A stretch of DNA of 64,000 nucleotides from Citreicoccus inhibens (GTDB taxonomy: Bacteria > Myxococcota > Myxococcia > Myxococcales > Myxococcaceae), in the NCBI RefSeq assembly GCF_019039035.1, contig NZ_JAHNZT010000001.1, positions 124,001 to 188,000 on the forward strand, written 5' to 3'. Position numbers and translations under genes: made by a program. Below are positions 35,843-52,321 of this stretch, one piece after another. The notes below the pieces were generated by a model. That model searched no databases. It saw only the letters and a program-made list of their open reading frames with translations, and was not told the origin of the DNA. Numbering within the stretch: the first letter of the stretch is position 1; each line of letters begins with the position of its first letter.

Positions 35843-36538
35843 TCACGTCACGGCCTTCCAGAAGAACAGGGCGGTGGCGCGCTTGTTGTGCCGCTCGCCC
35901 TGCCCGAAGTAGCGGGTCGCCGAGTGCACGAAGTCCGCTCGGTAGACGATGAGGCGGTTGAACACGTTCTCCACCTCCACGTCCTGCTGCCATGCGTCCG
36001 CCGGCAGCCGCGTCACGCCGAAGGCCTCCGTGAGGTTCTTGCAGCCCGCGGGACACAGGTTCCCGCCCAGCCCGCCCCCCGGCAGTCGCAGTCGGTAGAA
36101 CGACGTGCCCGCGCTCTTCGTGGGCGGCTTCGGATGCAGGTAGATGACGGCCGCATAGTCGCAGAGCGCCAGCGAATCGACGTGCGGCTTGGCCACGGAC
36201 TCGCGCTCGCCCACGACCTGCACGTGGTTGTGGGACAGCGCGCCGGACACCGGCGTCTTCTGCGTCAACCCTCGTGCGCCCGTCTGCTGACAGACCCACG
36301 CCTCCACCTGCGCCAGCTCGGGCGGGAGCAGCGCCTCGGGCGCGCGGATGCCCGGCCAGATTTCGTTGCGCCAGGGTGCGCCCTGCGTCCAGTCCTCGCG
36401 GGCGAGGTTGCGCTCGTAGACCTCCAGCGCGTTGGGGAGCGCGTTGTCTTTGATCCAGTAGTCCCGTCCCAGCTTCGGCTTGCGGTACGGGAGCACATCG
36501 CGGACAGCAGGTTCAGCGGCGCGCCGCATGAGTGACAT
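35843..36538 (-). CDS. 2OG-Fe(II) oxygenase-like protein (DUF6445-like)
   Basis: 231 aa. The facial triad of 2-oxoglutarate/iron oxygenases can be read: His119 and Asp121 in PHVDSLALCD, His205 in DFVHSATRYFG, with Arg220 (NKRATALFFW) as the likely 2OG-binding residue. Overall shape resembles proteins grouped as DUF6445. It has no signal peptide. It converges on the LVIVD lipoprotein gene with only 10 bp between stops. The substrate is unknown; the family name is from memory. Confidence 0.75.
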   Translation of the reverse strand: MSLMRRAAEPAVRDVLPYRKPKLGRDYWIKDNALPNALEVYERNLAREDWTQGAPWRNEIWPGIRAPEALLPPELAQVEAWVCQQTGARGLTQKTPVSGALSHNHVQVVGERESVAKPHVDSLALCDYAAVIYLHPKPPTKSAGTSFYRLRLPGGGLGGNLCPAGCKNLTEAFGVTRLPADAWQQDVEVENVFNRLIVYRADFVHSATRYFGQGERHNKRATALFFWKAVT

Positions 36539-36646
36539 GACACCTCCGACTCAAAGTCGGAGAGGAATCCTAGGACTCGCGCCCACGCGGAGCATCCGGT
36601 TTCCACGGGCCCGCCCGCTCATGGTGCGGGCGGGCCGCGCGAGACG

Positions 36647-37675
36647 TCAGTCCACGCCCCACAGGCGGCGCGCTTCCTCGGCGATAACGTCCGGAAACTC
36701 CTCGGGGAAGAACAGCTTGGCGCCCGGCACGCGCCGCACGCCGCGCGACTTGGGCAGCGTCCGGTCCAAGTAGTCCGGGCTTGCCGCCGCGAAGAGGGTG
36801 TCTCCCGTCCCCCAGACTATCCGTGTCGGGACCGCGCACGTGCGGAGCTTCGCCTCGATTCCCGCCAGCGGGTTGGGCGACAGGCCCATCGCATAGGCAT
36901 TCACCCGCGCCCGCCCCTCGGGCGTGCTCACCAGCGGCGCCAGATAGTACTCCACCGTCTCATCCGCGAGCTTCTGCGGATACGTGAACGTCATCCCGCC
37001 CAGGCCCTGGTCCGAGCGCGCCAGATTCTTGTCCGCCCGCCACGGCCCCAGCCACGAGCTCACGAACGTGTCGGCGCGAGCCATCTCGATGACGGGGACC
37101 ACCGCTGGCGGCGGGCTGTCATTCTCCACATCGCAGTTGGTCAAAAGCATCGTCCGCACGCGCTCCGGATGCTTCGTGACGAAGAGCTGCGCCACCGCGC
37201 CGCCGCTGTCATTGGCGATCAGGTCCACGGTGTCGATGCCGAGCTGATCCAACAGCGTCACCAGCATGTCCACCTGCGCGTCCGGCGCCACGCTCTGCCC
37301 CGGCGCAACCTCCGTGTAGCCCAGCCCCATCGAGTCAGGCGCGACGCAGCGACGGAACGGCGACAGCCGCTCGATGACGCCGCGCCACTGGAAGCTGTTC
37401 AGCGGGAACCCATGCAGGAACAGCGCGGCGGGCCCCTGCCCTCGCTCCACATATGCGATGCGCCCGAACCGCGTGTTCGCATAGCGCCGCTCCGCGCGGT
37501 ACGCCGCCGCGTCCAGCGGCGCTCCCACCGTGGACGTGCCGCCCCCCAGACCTCGGGGCGCGCATCCCGCCGCGACTCCAATGGCGGCCCACACCATCAG
37601 CTCTCGACGTCCCAGTCGCGGGACGACACTCCCTCGCGAGCCCTCCACCTCCACCTGCTTCATCTCGAAGTTCAT
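36647..37675 (-). CDS. Exported alpha/beta hydrolase with Asp nucleophile
   Basis: 342 aa from ATG 37675 (MNFEMKQVEVEG). A twin-arginine-like segment (LGRRELMVWAAIGVAAGC) ends in a lipobox with Cys38, so it is probably a Tat-exported lipoprotein. The hydrolase fold has the oxyanion motif LFLHGFPLN near 86 and the nucleophile elbow ANDSGG with Asp156 in place of the usual Ser, as in haloalkane and haloacetate dehalogenases and related hydrolases. The C-terminal IVWGTGDTLFA supplies the acid region. Dehalogenase activity is possible but not shown. The gene is divergent from the M4 peptidase gene. Confidence 0.85.
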   Translation of the reverse strand: MNFEMKQVEVEGSRGSVVPRLGRRELMVWAAIGVAAGCAPRGLGGGTSTVGAPLDAAAYRAERRYANTRFGRIAYVERGQGPAALFLHGFPLNSFQWRGVIERLSPFRRCVAPDSMGLGYTEVAPGQSVAPDAQVDMLVTLLDQLGIDTVDLIANDSGGAVAQLFVTKHPERVRTMLLTNCDVENDSPPPAVVPVIEMARADTFVSSWLGPWRADKNLARSDQGLGGMTFTYPQKLADETVEYYLAPLVSTPEGRARVNAYAMGLSPNPLAGIEAKLRTCAVPTRIVWGTGDTLFAAASPDYLDRTLPKSRGVRRVPGAKLFFPEEFPDVIAEEARRLWGVD

Positions 37676-37832
37676 GGCACGCACTCGTAGCCACCGCGCT
37701 CCGCGCCCGCTTGGAGAAAATTGCCGACTGGAATCCCAACCACGCGCATCAGCCCGCTGCCGTCCGACCGCGCCTTCGCGGATGCGCCGGGGCGCTGCGC
37801 CAGGAAGGAGCGCCAGGGCCCCGCTGGACTGC

Positions 37833-37862
37833 GATTGCATGAAAGCAGCAATTCATGCAATC
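37833..37862. promoter_or_regulatory. Perfect 11-bp dyad in a divergent promoter region
   Basis: GATTGCATGAA at 37833-37843 and TTCATGCAATC at 37852-37862 are exact inverted repeats around an 8-nt spacer. The element is AT-rich for this genome and ends 44 bp before the M4 peptidase start, 158 bp from the hydrolase start. It looks like an operator for a dimeric regulator. Confidence 0.55.
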
Positions 37863-37906
37863 ACGCCAATTGGATGTCATCACGCGTCCAACAGAGGGGG
37901 AGTCCC

Positions 37907-40900
37907 ATGCGATGGAACACCTGGCTGCGTGGCAGCCTTGCCGTATTGTGCTTGAGCTGTGGTTCGACTTCGTCGGAGGACGCGCTGGAGTCCGAGCCCG
38001 CTCCGGTCCGGACACAGGCCGAGCAACTCGTGGCGGAGCGAGGCTTCGACCTCCGGGACGTGTCACTGGTGCCGGACGCGGAGGGGAAGCGGCAGGAGCT
38101 CCACTTCCGGGGCGTGCCTGTCTGGGGCCTGGAAGTGAAGTCAGGGCTGGGGCAGGCCTTCTTCTCCAACGCCCGGTTCCAACCCACGGGGGCCGTGGAG
38201 ACGGAGGCCCGGCTCACCGAGGCCCAGGCGCGGGACGCCGCGCTCGCGGCCCTGAAGGACGCCACCGCGCAGGTCGAATCCACGCGGCTCGTGCTGCTGC
38301 CCATCCAGATGCGTCAGCTCCGGAAGGAGGCCGCCCCGCGCGTCGCCGGCCCTCGGAACGCCGCGGACTTCGAGCGGGTGGTGACAGGCTTGCGGCTCAT
38401 CTACCGGCTCAAGCTCACCACGGGCAGCGACCTGCCTCGGCGGTGGAGCGCGCAGGTGGATGCACGCACCGGCGAGGTGCTGAGGCTGGATCCGATGGAG
38501 CACTCCGTGCTCACGACGGCCTCGGGCACGGGCTACTACTCGGGAGCGGTCAGCGTGTCCGTGGCCAATATCGCCCGGGGCAGGTATCGGCTGCGGGACA
38601 GCTACTCCAATGACTATTACGCCTATGTCCCGCAGACGCCGCGGTCAGGCACCTACGAACCCTATTACAGCGCAGACCTGGTCCTGGGGGATGGGCTCCC
38701 CTTCAGCGGAGGAGACCCGCTCGGGACAAACGGGGAGACCGCGGCGGTGGACGCCTTCCACGCCGTGGGTCTGGCATGGTCCGTCTACGAGACCCTCCTG
38801 GGGCGCGCGGGCCCGTCGGGAAACGGCACGCACTTCGACGTCCAGGTGCACATCAACTCGGACAACGCCTTCTACGTCCCCAGCTTGAACAGTCCGACGC
38901 TCCGATTCGGCTATCGCTACCCCTCCGTCAATCCCAAGGCCCCGCTCACGACCGTCGACATCGTGGCCCATGAGATGGCCCATGACTTCTTCGCTCGGGA
39001 GCTGGCGGGAGACCCCGCGGATCTCTTGAACATCCGCTCGGAGCGGGCCGGGCTGAATGAAGGGACGGGGGACATCTTCGGCTTCATCACCGAGCTGCTG
39101 CGCGATGCGAGGCGGTCGCAGTCGAGGATGACGACCATTGATCAGGTGGTGCTCAAGCCCTCGCACATCAACATGGGCGAGGAGACGGGCTCCCCGTCCC
39201 GCAACATCCTGGAGCCCCTCCATCCGGAGTGGTTCGAGTTCATTGGCGACGAGGATGAGCACAGCTCCTCGGGCCCCCTGGGGCGAATGTTCGTCTATCT
39301 GGCCTATGGCTGCAGCACGGGGAGCAAGAGCCCGTGGAACTGCGAGCTGCTGTCCGAGGGGTTCGACGGCCTGGGGCCCACAGAAGCGCTGCGCATCTGG
39401 GCGCAGGCGGTGCAGTTGATGCCGATGGACACGGACTACCTGCAGGCCCGTCAAGCGGCGCTCGCGGCGGCGACCGCTCGGGACGGCGTGCTGAACGGCC
39501 CCCGGATGAAGACCGTGGCGCGGGCGTTCGCGGCCGTCAACGTCGGCTACGCGCCGGACTCGGTGCCGCCCCAGACGGCGCTGCGCTGCCGGCAGGTGAA
39601 CCAGGACATCGAATGCACCGGCACCATCACCGACGCCGAAGTGCCGGAGCAGTACTCCATCGCGCCGCGACTGGTGGTGGACGGAGGCGCGCAGATCAAG
39701 ACGCTGCCTGGCTGGCAGTTCGAGCGGGTGGTCCTGCCGGGCGCCGCGCTGGGCCATGGCAATCACACCATCCAACTGCAGGCGTGGGACTACTGGGGGA
39801 ACCTGGGCACGAGCACGGTGACGGTCGCGATGGACAAGCTGCCACCCACCTCCTCCGTCCTCCGTTCCGGTACACCGAAGCAGCCCCGCTACTCAGTCAC
39901 GGCGAGCGATGCCTCCGGAATCCTCGCCGTGGACTTCGGCGTCGACGGCCAGCTGAGGGTCAGCATCTTCGAGCCCCCGTACGAGAATGAGTTCGACACC
40001 TCCACCTGGGCAGACGGCACCCATGATGTGTTCATCAAGGTCTTCGACAAATACATGAACGTCGCGGTCCACCATGCGGACTTGAAGGTGGACAACACGC
40101 CGCCCACCCTGGAGATGACGGTGGCGGCGGGCACCGAGGCGCCGTTCCAGGTGGGTGTCTCCGTGACAGACATCTCCGCCGTGACGCGGGTGGACTTCAA
40201 GGTGGACGGCGTTGTCTTCGCCACGCGGACGAACGAAGCCACGCTGTATCTGGCCAGCTACATCCCCCCGGATGCGCTGGCCCACAACCTCACCGTGGAG
40301 GTGACGGACGCCTTCGGCAACAAGGGGACCGCGTCCAAGGCAGCCCCCCTGGACCGCACGCCCCCGGTGGTGAGCTTCGCCAAGACACAGCTCGGCTCGC
40401 TGGTGCGGCTCAACGTCGGCGCGGCGGACGGATGTGGCCTCGTGTATCCGTATTCACTGTATGTGGACGGGACGCTGGTGGCGCAGCCCACGACCCCCTC
40501 CATCATGCTGGAGTTCGGGGACGCGATGGCCGCGGGGACGCACACCTTCCAGGCGCTCGTGCGCGACGCGTGCGGCAACACGGCGAACGTCCTGACGTCG
40601 TTCGTCAAGGACCTCACTCCACCGGTCATCACGGGCATCACCCGGGACGACACCCAACCGAAGAAGCCGAAGTTCACCGTGCAGTGCACGGACACGGAGG
40701 GCGTGCACCACGTGGAGCTGCGCGAGGGCGGCGTCGTCACCCAGATGGACACCACCCCTCCCTATGAGTTCGTGGTCGACACGACGGGCCGCGCGGACGG
40801 CGACTACACGCTGCTGTTTCAATGCACGGACATCAATGGGGTCTCCAGCGCGGTGGAGACCCGCACGGTGACGGCGGACAACACCGGTCCCACCCTCAAC

Positions 40901-41194
40901 CTCACGGTCCAGGGCGCGGGCCGCTCGTACGTCGTCTCCGCGGAGCCCGTGGGCGACCTCCGTGGCGTCCAGTCCGTCTCCATCGCGGGCGGCCTGGTCC
41001 CCGGCTTCTCCGTCACGCTGACCCAGGCGCCCTGGTCCGTGGTGTGGAACATCCCAGGTACGCTCGCGATCCAGACGGACCTTCCGTTCTCGATCACCGC
41101 CAAGGACAAGTGGGGCAACGAGTCCAGCAAGTCCCTGTGGTGCGCGGTGAACACCGCCTCCACCGTGGTGCAATCCTTGTCCTGCCATCCCTGA
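37907..41194 (+). CDS. M4 (thermolysin-family) metallopeptidase lipoprotein with Ig-like repeats
   Basis: 1,095 aa from ATG 37907 with AGAGGGGGAG upstream. A lipobox-type signal (LAVLCLSC) starts the protein. Residues about 30-200 form an FTP/PepSY-like propeptide. The M4 catalytic domain follows: zinc motif HEMAH (His355, Glu356, His359), third ligand Glu385 in LNEGTGDIFG, and the catalytic-His region DEHSSSGPLGRMF. After about residue 560 come several bacterial Ig-like repeats with recurring DxTPP and GNxxT motifs to the C-terminus. It is probably a secreted or surface protease. The long repeat region may bind substrate or cell wall. An AT-rich dyad lies just upstream. Confidence 0.93.
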   Translation: MRWNTWLRGSLAVLCLSCGSTSSEDALESEPAPVRTQAEQLVAERGFDLRDVSLVPDAEGKRQELHFRGVPVWGLEVKSGLGQAFFSNARFQPTGAVETEARLTEAQARDAALAALKDATAQVESTRLVLLPIQMRQLRKEAAPRVAGPRNAADFERVVTGLRLIYRLKLTTGSDLPRRWSAQVDARTGEVLRLDPMEHSVLTTASGTGYYSGAVSVSVANIARGRYRLRDSYSNDYYAYVPQTPRSGTYEPYYSADLVLGDGLPFSGGDPLGTNGETAAVDAFHAVGLAWSVYETLLGRAGPSGNGTHFDVQVHINSDNAFYVPSLNSPTLRFGYRYPSVNPKAPLTTVDIVAHEMAHDFFARELAGDPADLLNIRSERAGLNEGTGDIFGFITELLRDARRSQSRMTTIDQVVLKPSHINMGEETGSPSRNILEPLHPEWFEFIGDEDEHSSSGPLGRMFVYLAYGCSTGSKSPWNCELLSEGFDGLGPTEALRIWAQAVQLMPMDTDYLQARQAALAAATARDGVLNGPRMKTVARAFAAVNVGYAPDSVPPQTALRCRQVNQDIECTGTITDAEVPEQYSIAPRLVVDGGAQIKTLPGWQFERVVLPGAALGHGNHTIQLQAWDYWGNLGTSTVTVAMDKLPPTSSVLRSGTPKQPRYSVTASDASGILAVDFGVDGQLRVSIFEPPYENEFDTSTWADGTHDVFIKVFDKYMNVAVHHADLKVDNTPPTLEMTVAAGTEAPFQVGVSVTDISAVTRVDFKVDGVVFATRTNEATLYLASYIPPDALAHNLTVEVTDAFGNKGTASKAAPLDRTPPVVSFAKTQLGSLVRLNVGAADGCGLVYPYSLYVDGTLVAQPTTPSIMLEFGDAMAAGTHTFQALVRDACGNTANVLTSFVKDLTPPVITGITRDDTQPKKPKFTVQCTDTEGVHHVELREGGVVTQMDTTPPYEFVVDTTGRADGDYTLLFQCTDINGVSSAVETRTVTADNTGPTLNLTVQGAGRSYVVSAEPVGDLRGVQSVSIAGGLVPGFSVTLTQAPWSVVWNIPGTLAIQTDLPFSITAKDKWGNESSKSLWCAVNTASTVVQSLSCHP

Positions 41195-41238
41195 GCGGAC
41201 ACGTCCGGCTTGCGAACACCAGCCCTGGGACAGCGCGC

Positions 41239-43713
41239 CTAGGGCTCCGCGCTCTCGGACTCCATCGCGGAGTCGCGGGACGCAGCGCGCACGTCCACGT
41301 CTCGTACTTGCGTGAGGATGGGCCTGGCTTGGGCCAGCGAGGCCGCGAAGAGGGAGGGCTGCCCCGGATCCGCGAACACGGTCGCGAAGTCCTCCGGGGC
41401 CAGCGCTCGCACCAGCCGCGCCGCGAACGTCTCGCGCAACAGCCGCACGTAGTACTCCACATCGTAGTCACGCGGATCCGCCGCGACGCCCGGAGACTCG
41501 GGGCCGGGGGTTCCGCCGGGGTCATCCGCCTCCGGGTCCGCCACCAACCCCGCGCGCCCGCCCACCGCTCGGTACACCCGGATGCGCTCGCCCACCGACC
41601 AGTGCGTCCGCCCACTCGCCAGCAAGGCCTCGTAGGAGAGTTCCCGCCGGCGCGAGCGCAGGGCCTCGTACTCTCGCGGGGTCTTCGTCAGACGCACGCG
41701 CGCGGACACCTCGAAGGTGGGGAGGGTGCGCCGGCGCAGCGCCGTCACCGTCGCGGCATAGACGTCCTGCACACCCCGCACATCCCCTGCCAGCAGGTGC
41801 GTCAGCGCTCGCCGCAGGAACTCCTCGCCGAAGGGCTCCGCGCGGCTGGAGCGGAACGCCACGCCGCGCAGCACCAGCGGCCCCGCGTAGGGCTGGAGCG
41901 CGTAGTTCTTCGGCTCGTGGGAGAGCATCGCGGCGTAGCGCCCATCGAACTCCAATTGGACGCGAGGCGGTAGCAGCGCCGCGACCTCGGAGACGACGCG
42001 GCGCTCCTCTGCCTCCGTCCACGTCTCCGGCACCGCGAAGTACACGCCGTCCGTGTCCGCCTCCAGCAACGTGACGCCTCGCGCGGCCAGCTCACGACAG
42101 AGCAGATCCAACACCTCGCGGCCTCGGCGGGTGACTTCGTTGGCCGCGTGCACATCCGCGAAGCGCGTGAGCCCCACCGCGCCCAGGTAGCCATAGGCCG
42201 AGTTGACGACAATCTTCATCGCCGCCGAGAGGGCCTCGTCCGTGTAGCGCTCGGGCGACCCCGGCGCGGCGGCCCTGGCCCGCTTCTTCGCCGCCAGCCG
42301 CTGGTCCACCAGCCGGTCCACCATGGAGAGCAATGCGCCCAGCCGGTCGCGCCTCGGGCCAATCTGATACTCACGCATCAGCGAGGGATAGAGGCTGGCC
42401 ACGTCTGCCTTCACGATGTGGCGTGCCACGCCCGCGGCAAACAGGTGCAGGGCCGCGCCGCTGTGGGGCGTTCCATCCCCGGCCTCGTGCGCGGGCAGGG
42501 CCGCGCCCGCGCGCAGATAGGCCCGGACGAGCAGCGGATCCAACACGCCCGTCGCGGGCCCCGCATCCGCGAGCCGCTCGTATCGGCGCGGAGCCATCCG
42601 CGCGAGCGCGAACGCGGCCCCACCGAGCAGCCGCGCGACGCCCGCGGCCTCATTCACGTCGTCACGCGCATACCGCCGCACCCGCTCGGGGTCCGTGCGG
42701 AAGACCTCGTACACCCGCGCGCCGGGGATGAGCTCGCGCTCGGGCCCCGCCAGGCCCATGTGCTTCGCGACCGCCTTGAGCCCGTGGCCAGGCAAGTCCC
42801 GCGAGGAGAAGTCGTGCCGGCGCACCGCGTCCAGTGAGTCGATGAGTTCGCGCCCCGGCACCGTGAAGCGCGTGCGCCGCATCCACTCGGCCTGACGTCC
42901 GTCCTGCCCGCGCGCCAGCGCCGCGCCGCGCGCCGCCGGCCGTTGTCGCAGCCCCGGCGTCCCCGCCCGGCCCAACGAGACGGGCACGCCCAACAGGCGC
43001 GCGCGATGCGCGATGAATGGCAGGTCGAAGCCGTGCAGGTTGTGGTTCTCGATGACATCCGGGTCGCACTCGCGCACCCGGGCCATCAGCCGGTGGAGCA
43101 GTCCGGCCTCCGCGCCCGCGTCATCCCCGTGCGCCTCCAGCACCTCCGCTTCGCCCTCGGGCGTGCGCAGGGCCACGAGGAAGATGCGGTCCGTCGCGGG
43201 ATCCAACCCGGTGGTCTCCAGGTCGAACTGCATCCGGCGCAGGTCGTCGAAGCGCAGGTCGCGGAAGTACGTGCGCCCCGACGCACAGAGATACTGCTCC
43301 TCGGGCGGCAGCGAGAGCACCACGTCCGGCCCCAGCTCGCGCAGCGTGCCGAACGGCCGGCCCAGCCGCCGCGTGGCGCCCTGCAACACGGCCGAGGTCA
43401 GCGCCCGGCCATCCTCGGCGCGGACCAGATAGCGGAGCGCGCCCGGGCCCTGCAGCTCCTGGTACGTCACGCGGTTCGGCGCCGCGCCCTCGGCCTCGGG
43501 GCGCAGCCGCGCGCCCAGGTGCGCCACGTCCTCCAGCGACGCCAGCACCATCCAGGGACGGAAGCGCACATCCTCGCGCACCAGTCCGCCCGAGCCGGGC
43601 AGCCGCCGCCACACGAACGCGCGACCGTCCGGCTCCGCCCAGACGGACACGATGCCGGGCGTGGAGTCCCACCCCCAGAGCCACTCGTCTTCTCGTGTGG
43701 ATGGCGCGCGCAT
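41239..43713 (-). CDS. Family B DNA polymerase (Pol II-like)
   Basis: About 824 aa from ATG 43713; an in-frame GTG at 43749 is the alternative and neither has a strong RBS. All hallmark motifs are present: Exo I FDLETTGLD (about 43204-43230), Exo II ENHNLHGFDLPF, Exo III YARDDV, polymerase motif A DVASLYPSLM (about 42377-42406), motif B KIVVNSAYGYLG (about 42180-42218) and motif C EADTDGVYF (about 42037-42065). Exonuclease and polymerase should both be active. Bacterial family B polymerases act in damage tolerance and replication restart. The gene stands alone and converges on the M4 peptidase gene, 44 bp away. Confidence 0.93.
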   Translation of the reverse strand: MRAPSTREDEWLWGWDSTPGIVSVWAEPDGRAFVWRRLPGSGGLVREDVRFRPWMVLASLEDVAHLGARLRPEAEGAAPNRVTYQELQGPGALRYLVRAEDGRALTSAVLQGATRRLGRPFGTLRELGPDVVLSLPPEEQYLCASGRTYFRDLRFDDLRRMQFDLETTGLDPATDRIFLVALRTPEGEAEVLEAHGDDAGAEAGLLHRLMARVRECDPDVIENHNLHGFDLPFIAHRARLLGVPVSLGRAGTPGLRQRPAARGAALARGQDGRQAEWMRRTRFTVPGRELIDSLDAVRRHDFSSRDLPGHGLKAVAKHMGLAGPERELIPGARVYEVFRTDPERVRRYARDDVNEAAGVARLLGGAAFALARMAPRRYERLADAGPATGVLDPLLVRAYLRAGAALPAHEAGDGTPHSGAALHLFAAGVARHIVKADVASLYPSLMREYQIGPRRDRLGALLSMVDRLVDQRLAAKKRARAAAPGSPERYTDEALSAAMKIVVNSAYGYLGAVGLTRFADVHAANEVTRRGREVLDLLCRELAARGVTLLEADTDGVYFAVPETWTEAEERRVVSEVAALLPPRVQLEFDGRYAAMLSHEPKNYALQPYAGPLVLRGVAFRSSRAEPFGEEFLRRALTHLLAGDVRGVQDVYAATVTALRRRTLPTFEVSARVRLTKTPREYEALRSRRRELSYEALLASGRTHWSVGERIRVYRAVGGRAGLVADPEADDPGGTPGPESPGVAADPRDYDVEYYVRLLRETFAARLVRALAPEDFATVFADPGQPSLFAASLAQARPILTQVRDVDVRAASRDSAMESESAEP

Positions 43714-43791
43714 GCCGGTCGCTGCGCCATTGACTACCGGAATGCGCACACGAACGCCCGTGACTCGTGGAGGGAAGTGAAGGGAAGCCTC

Positions 43792-44490
43792 ATGCCTCGC
43801 ACCTTGAGCCCGATGCGTGACAGGAGTATGTCAACTTTCCACGCCATGCAGCGCACCGAGCGTCTCTTCGCCATCGCCGAGTACCTCAGAGGCCGTCGCA
43901 CCGGGGTCACCGCGGAGGCGCTGGCGGAGCGGTTCGGCGTCACCCTGCGTACCATCTACCGGGACCTGGATGCGCTGCGCGCCGCGTCCATGCCGCTGTC
44001 CGCCGAGCGAGGCCGGGGCGGTGGTTACGCGCTGGACCGCAGCTACAGCCTGCCTCCGGTGAACTTCACCGCGCGCGAGGCGGCGCTCCTCGTCGCGCTG
44101 GGCCGCTTCGCCGTGGACATGCGGCTGCTCCCGTTCGAGGAGACCGTCGAGTCCGCGCTCGACAAGGTCCGCTCCGCGCTGTCCACCTCCGCCCAGCGCG
44201 AGCTGCTCGAGCGCCTCAAGGACCTGTCCTTCCTGGGCGTCCCCTCCCTGCCCAGCAAGAAGTCCGTGCGCGAGGCCATCGAGCGCGCCTGGTTCGAGCA
44301 GCAACCCCTGCGCATCACGTATGTGGATGGCAACTTCCTCCAGACCACGCGAAGGATTCGCATCAAGTCCTTCATCATGGACCGCCACGAGACGCGCGTG
44401 AACGCGGTGGATCTGGACACCCAGGAGACCCGTCCGTTCCGACTCGACCGCATCGCCGAGGCCGAGGTGCTGCGCACCGAGACGCCCTGA
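43792..44490 (+). CDS. HTH / WYL-domain transcriptional regulator
   Basis: 232 aa from ATG 43792, preceded by AGGGAAG at good spacing; later in-frame ATGs at 43813, 43828 and 43846 are alternatives. The N-terminal DeoR-like HTH reads RLFAIAEYLRGRRTGVTAEA followed by FGVTLRTIYRDLDALRA. The C-terminal half is a WYL domain (LRITYVDGN). WYL proteins sense ligands such as nucleotides or nucleic acid and often control DNA repair or defence genes. It is divergent from the DNA polymerase gene and 127 bp upstream of the NRPS gene; either could be a target. Confidence 0.9.
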   Translation: MPRTLSPMRDRSMSTFHAMQRTERLFAIAEYLRGRRTGVTAEALAERFGVTLRTIYRDLDALRAASMPLSAERGRGGGYALDRSYSLPPVNFTAREAALLVALGRFAVDMRLLPFEETVESALDKVRSALSTSAQRELLERLKDLSFLGVPSLPSKKSVREAIERAWFEQQPLRITYVDGNFLQTTRRIRIKSFIMDRHETRVNAVDLDTQETRPFRLDRIAEAEVLRTETP

Positions 44491-44617
44491 GCCGTGCCGT
44501 CGAAAGCTTTGGCTGTCATTGGATTCTGACGCCTGCCAATGGCTGGTAGCTTCAGACAATTCCAATCTGGCGCGTCTATGCTCGCCCATCCCTTCAGGAT
44601 GAGAGGCAGGTCAGACG

Positions 44618-52312
<7,695 letters not shown>

Positions 52313-52321
52313 TGGTGCCCG

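Noticed and set aside
41195-41238. CGGAC/GTCCG palindrome as a terminator between the M4 and polymerase genes
   Set aside because: Arms of five bases with a 2-nt loop cannot form a stable hairpin.
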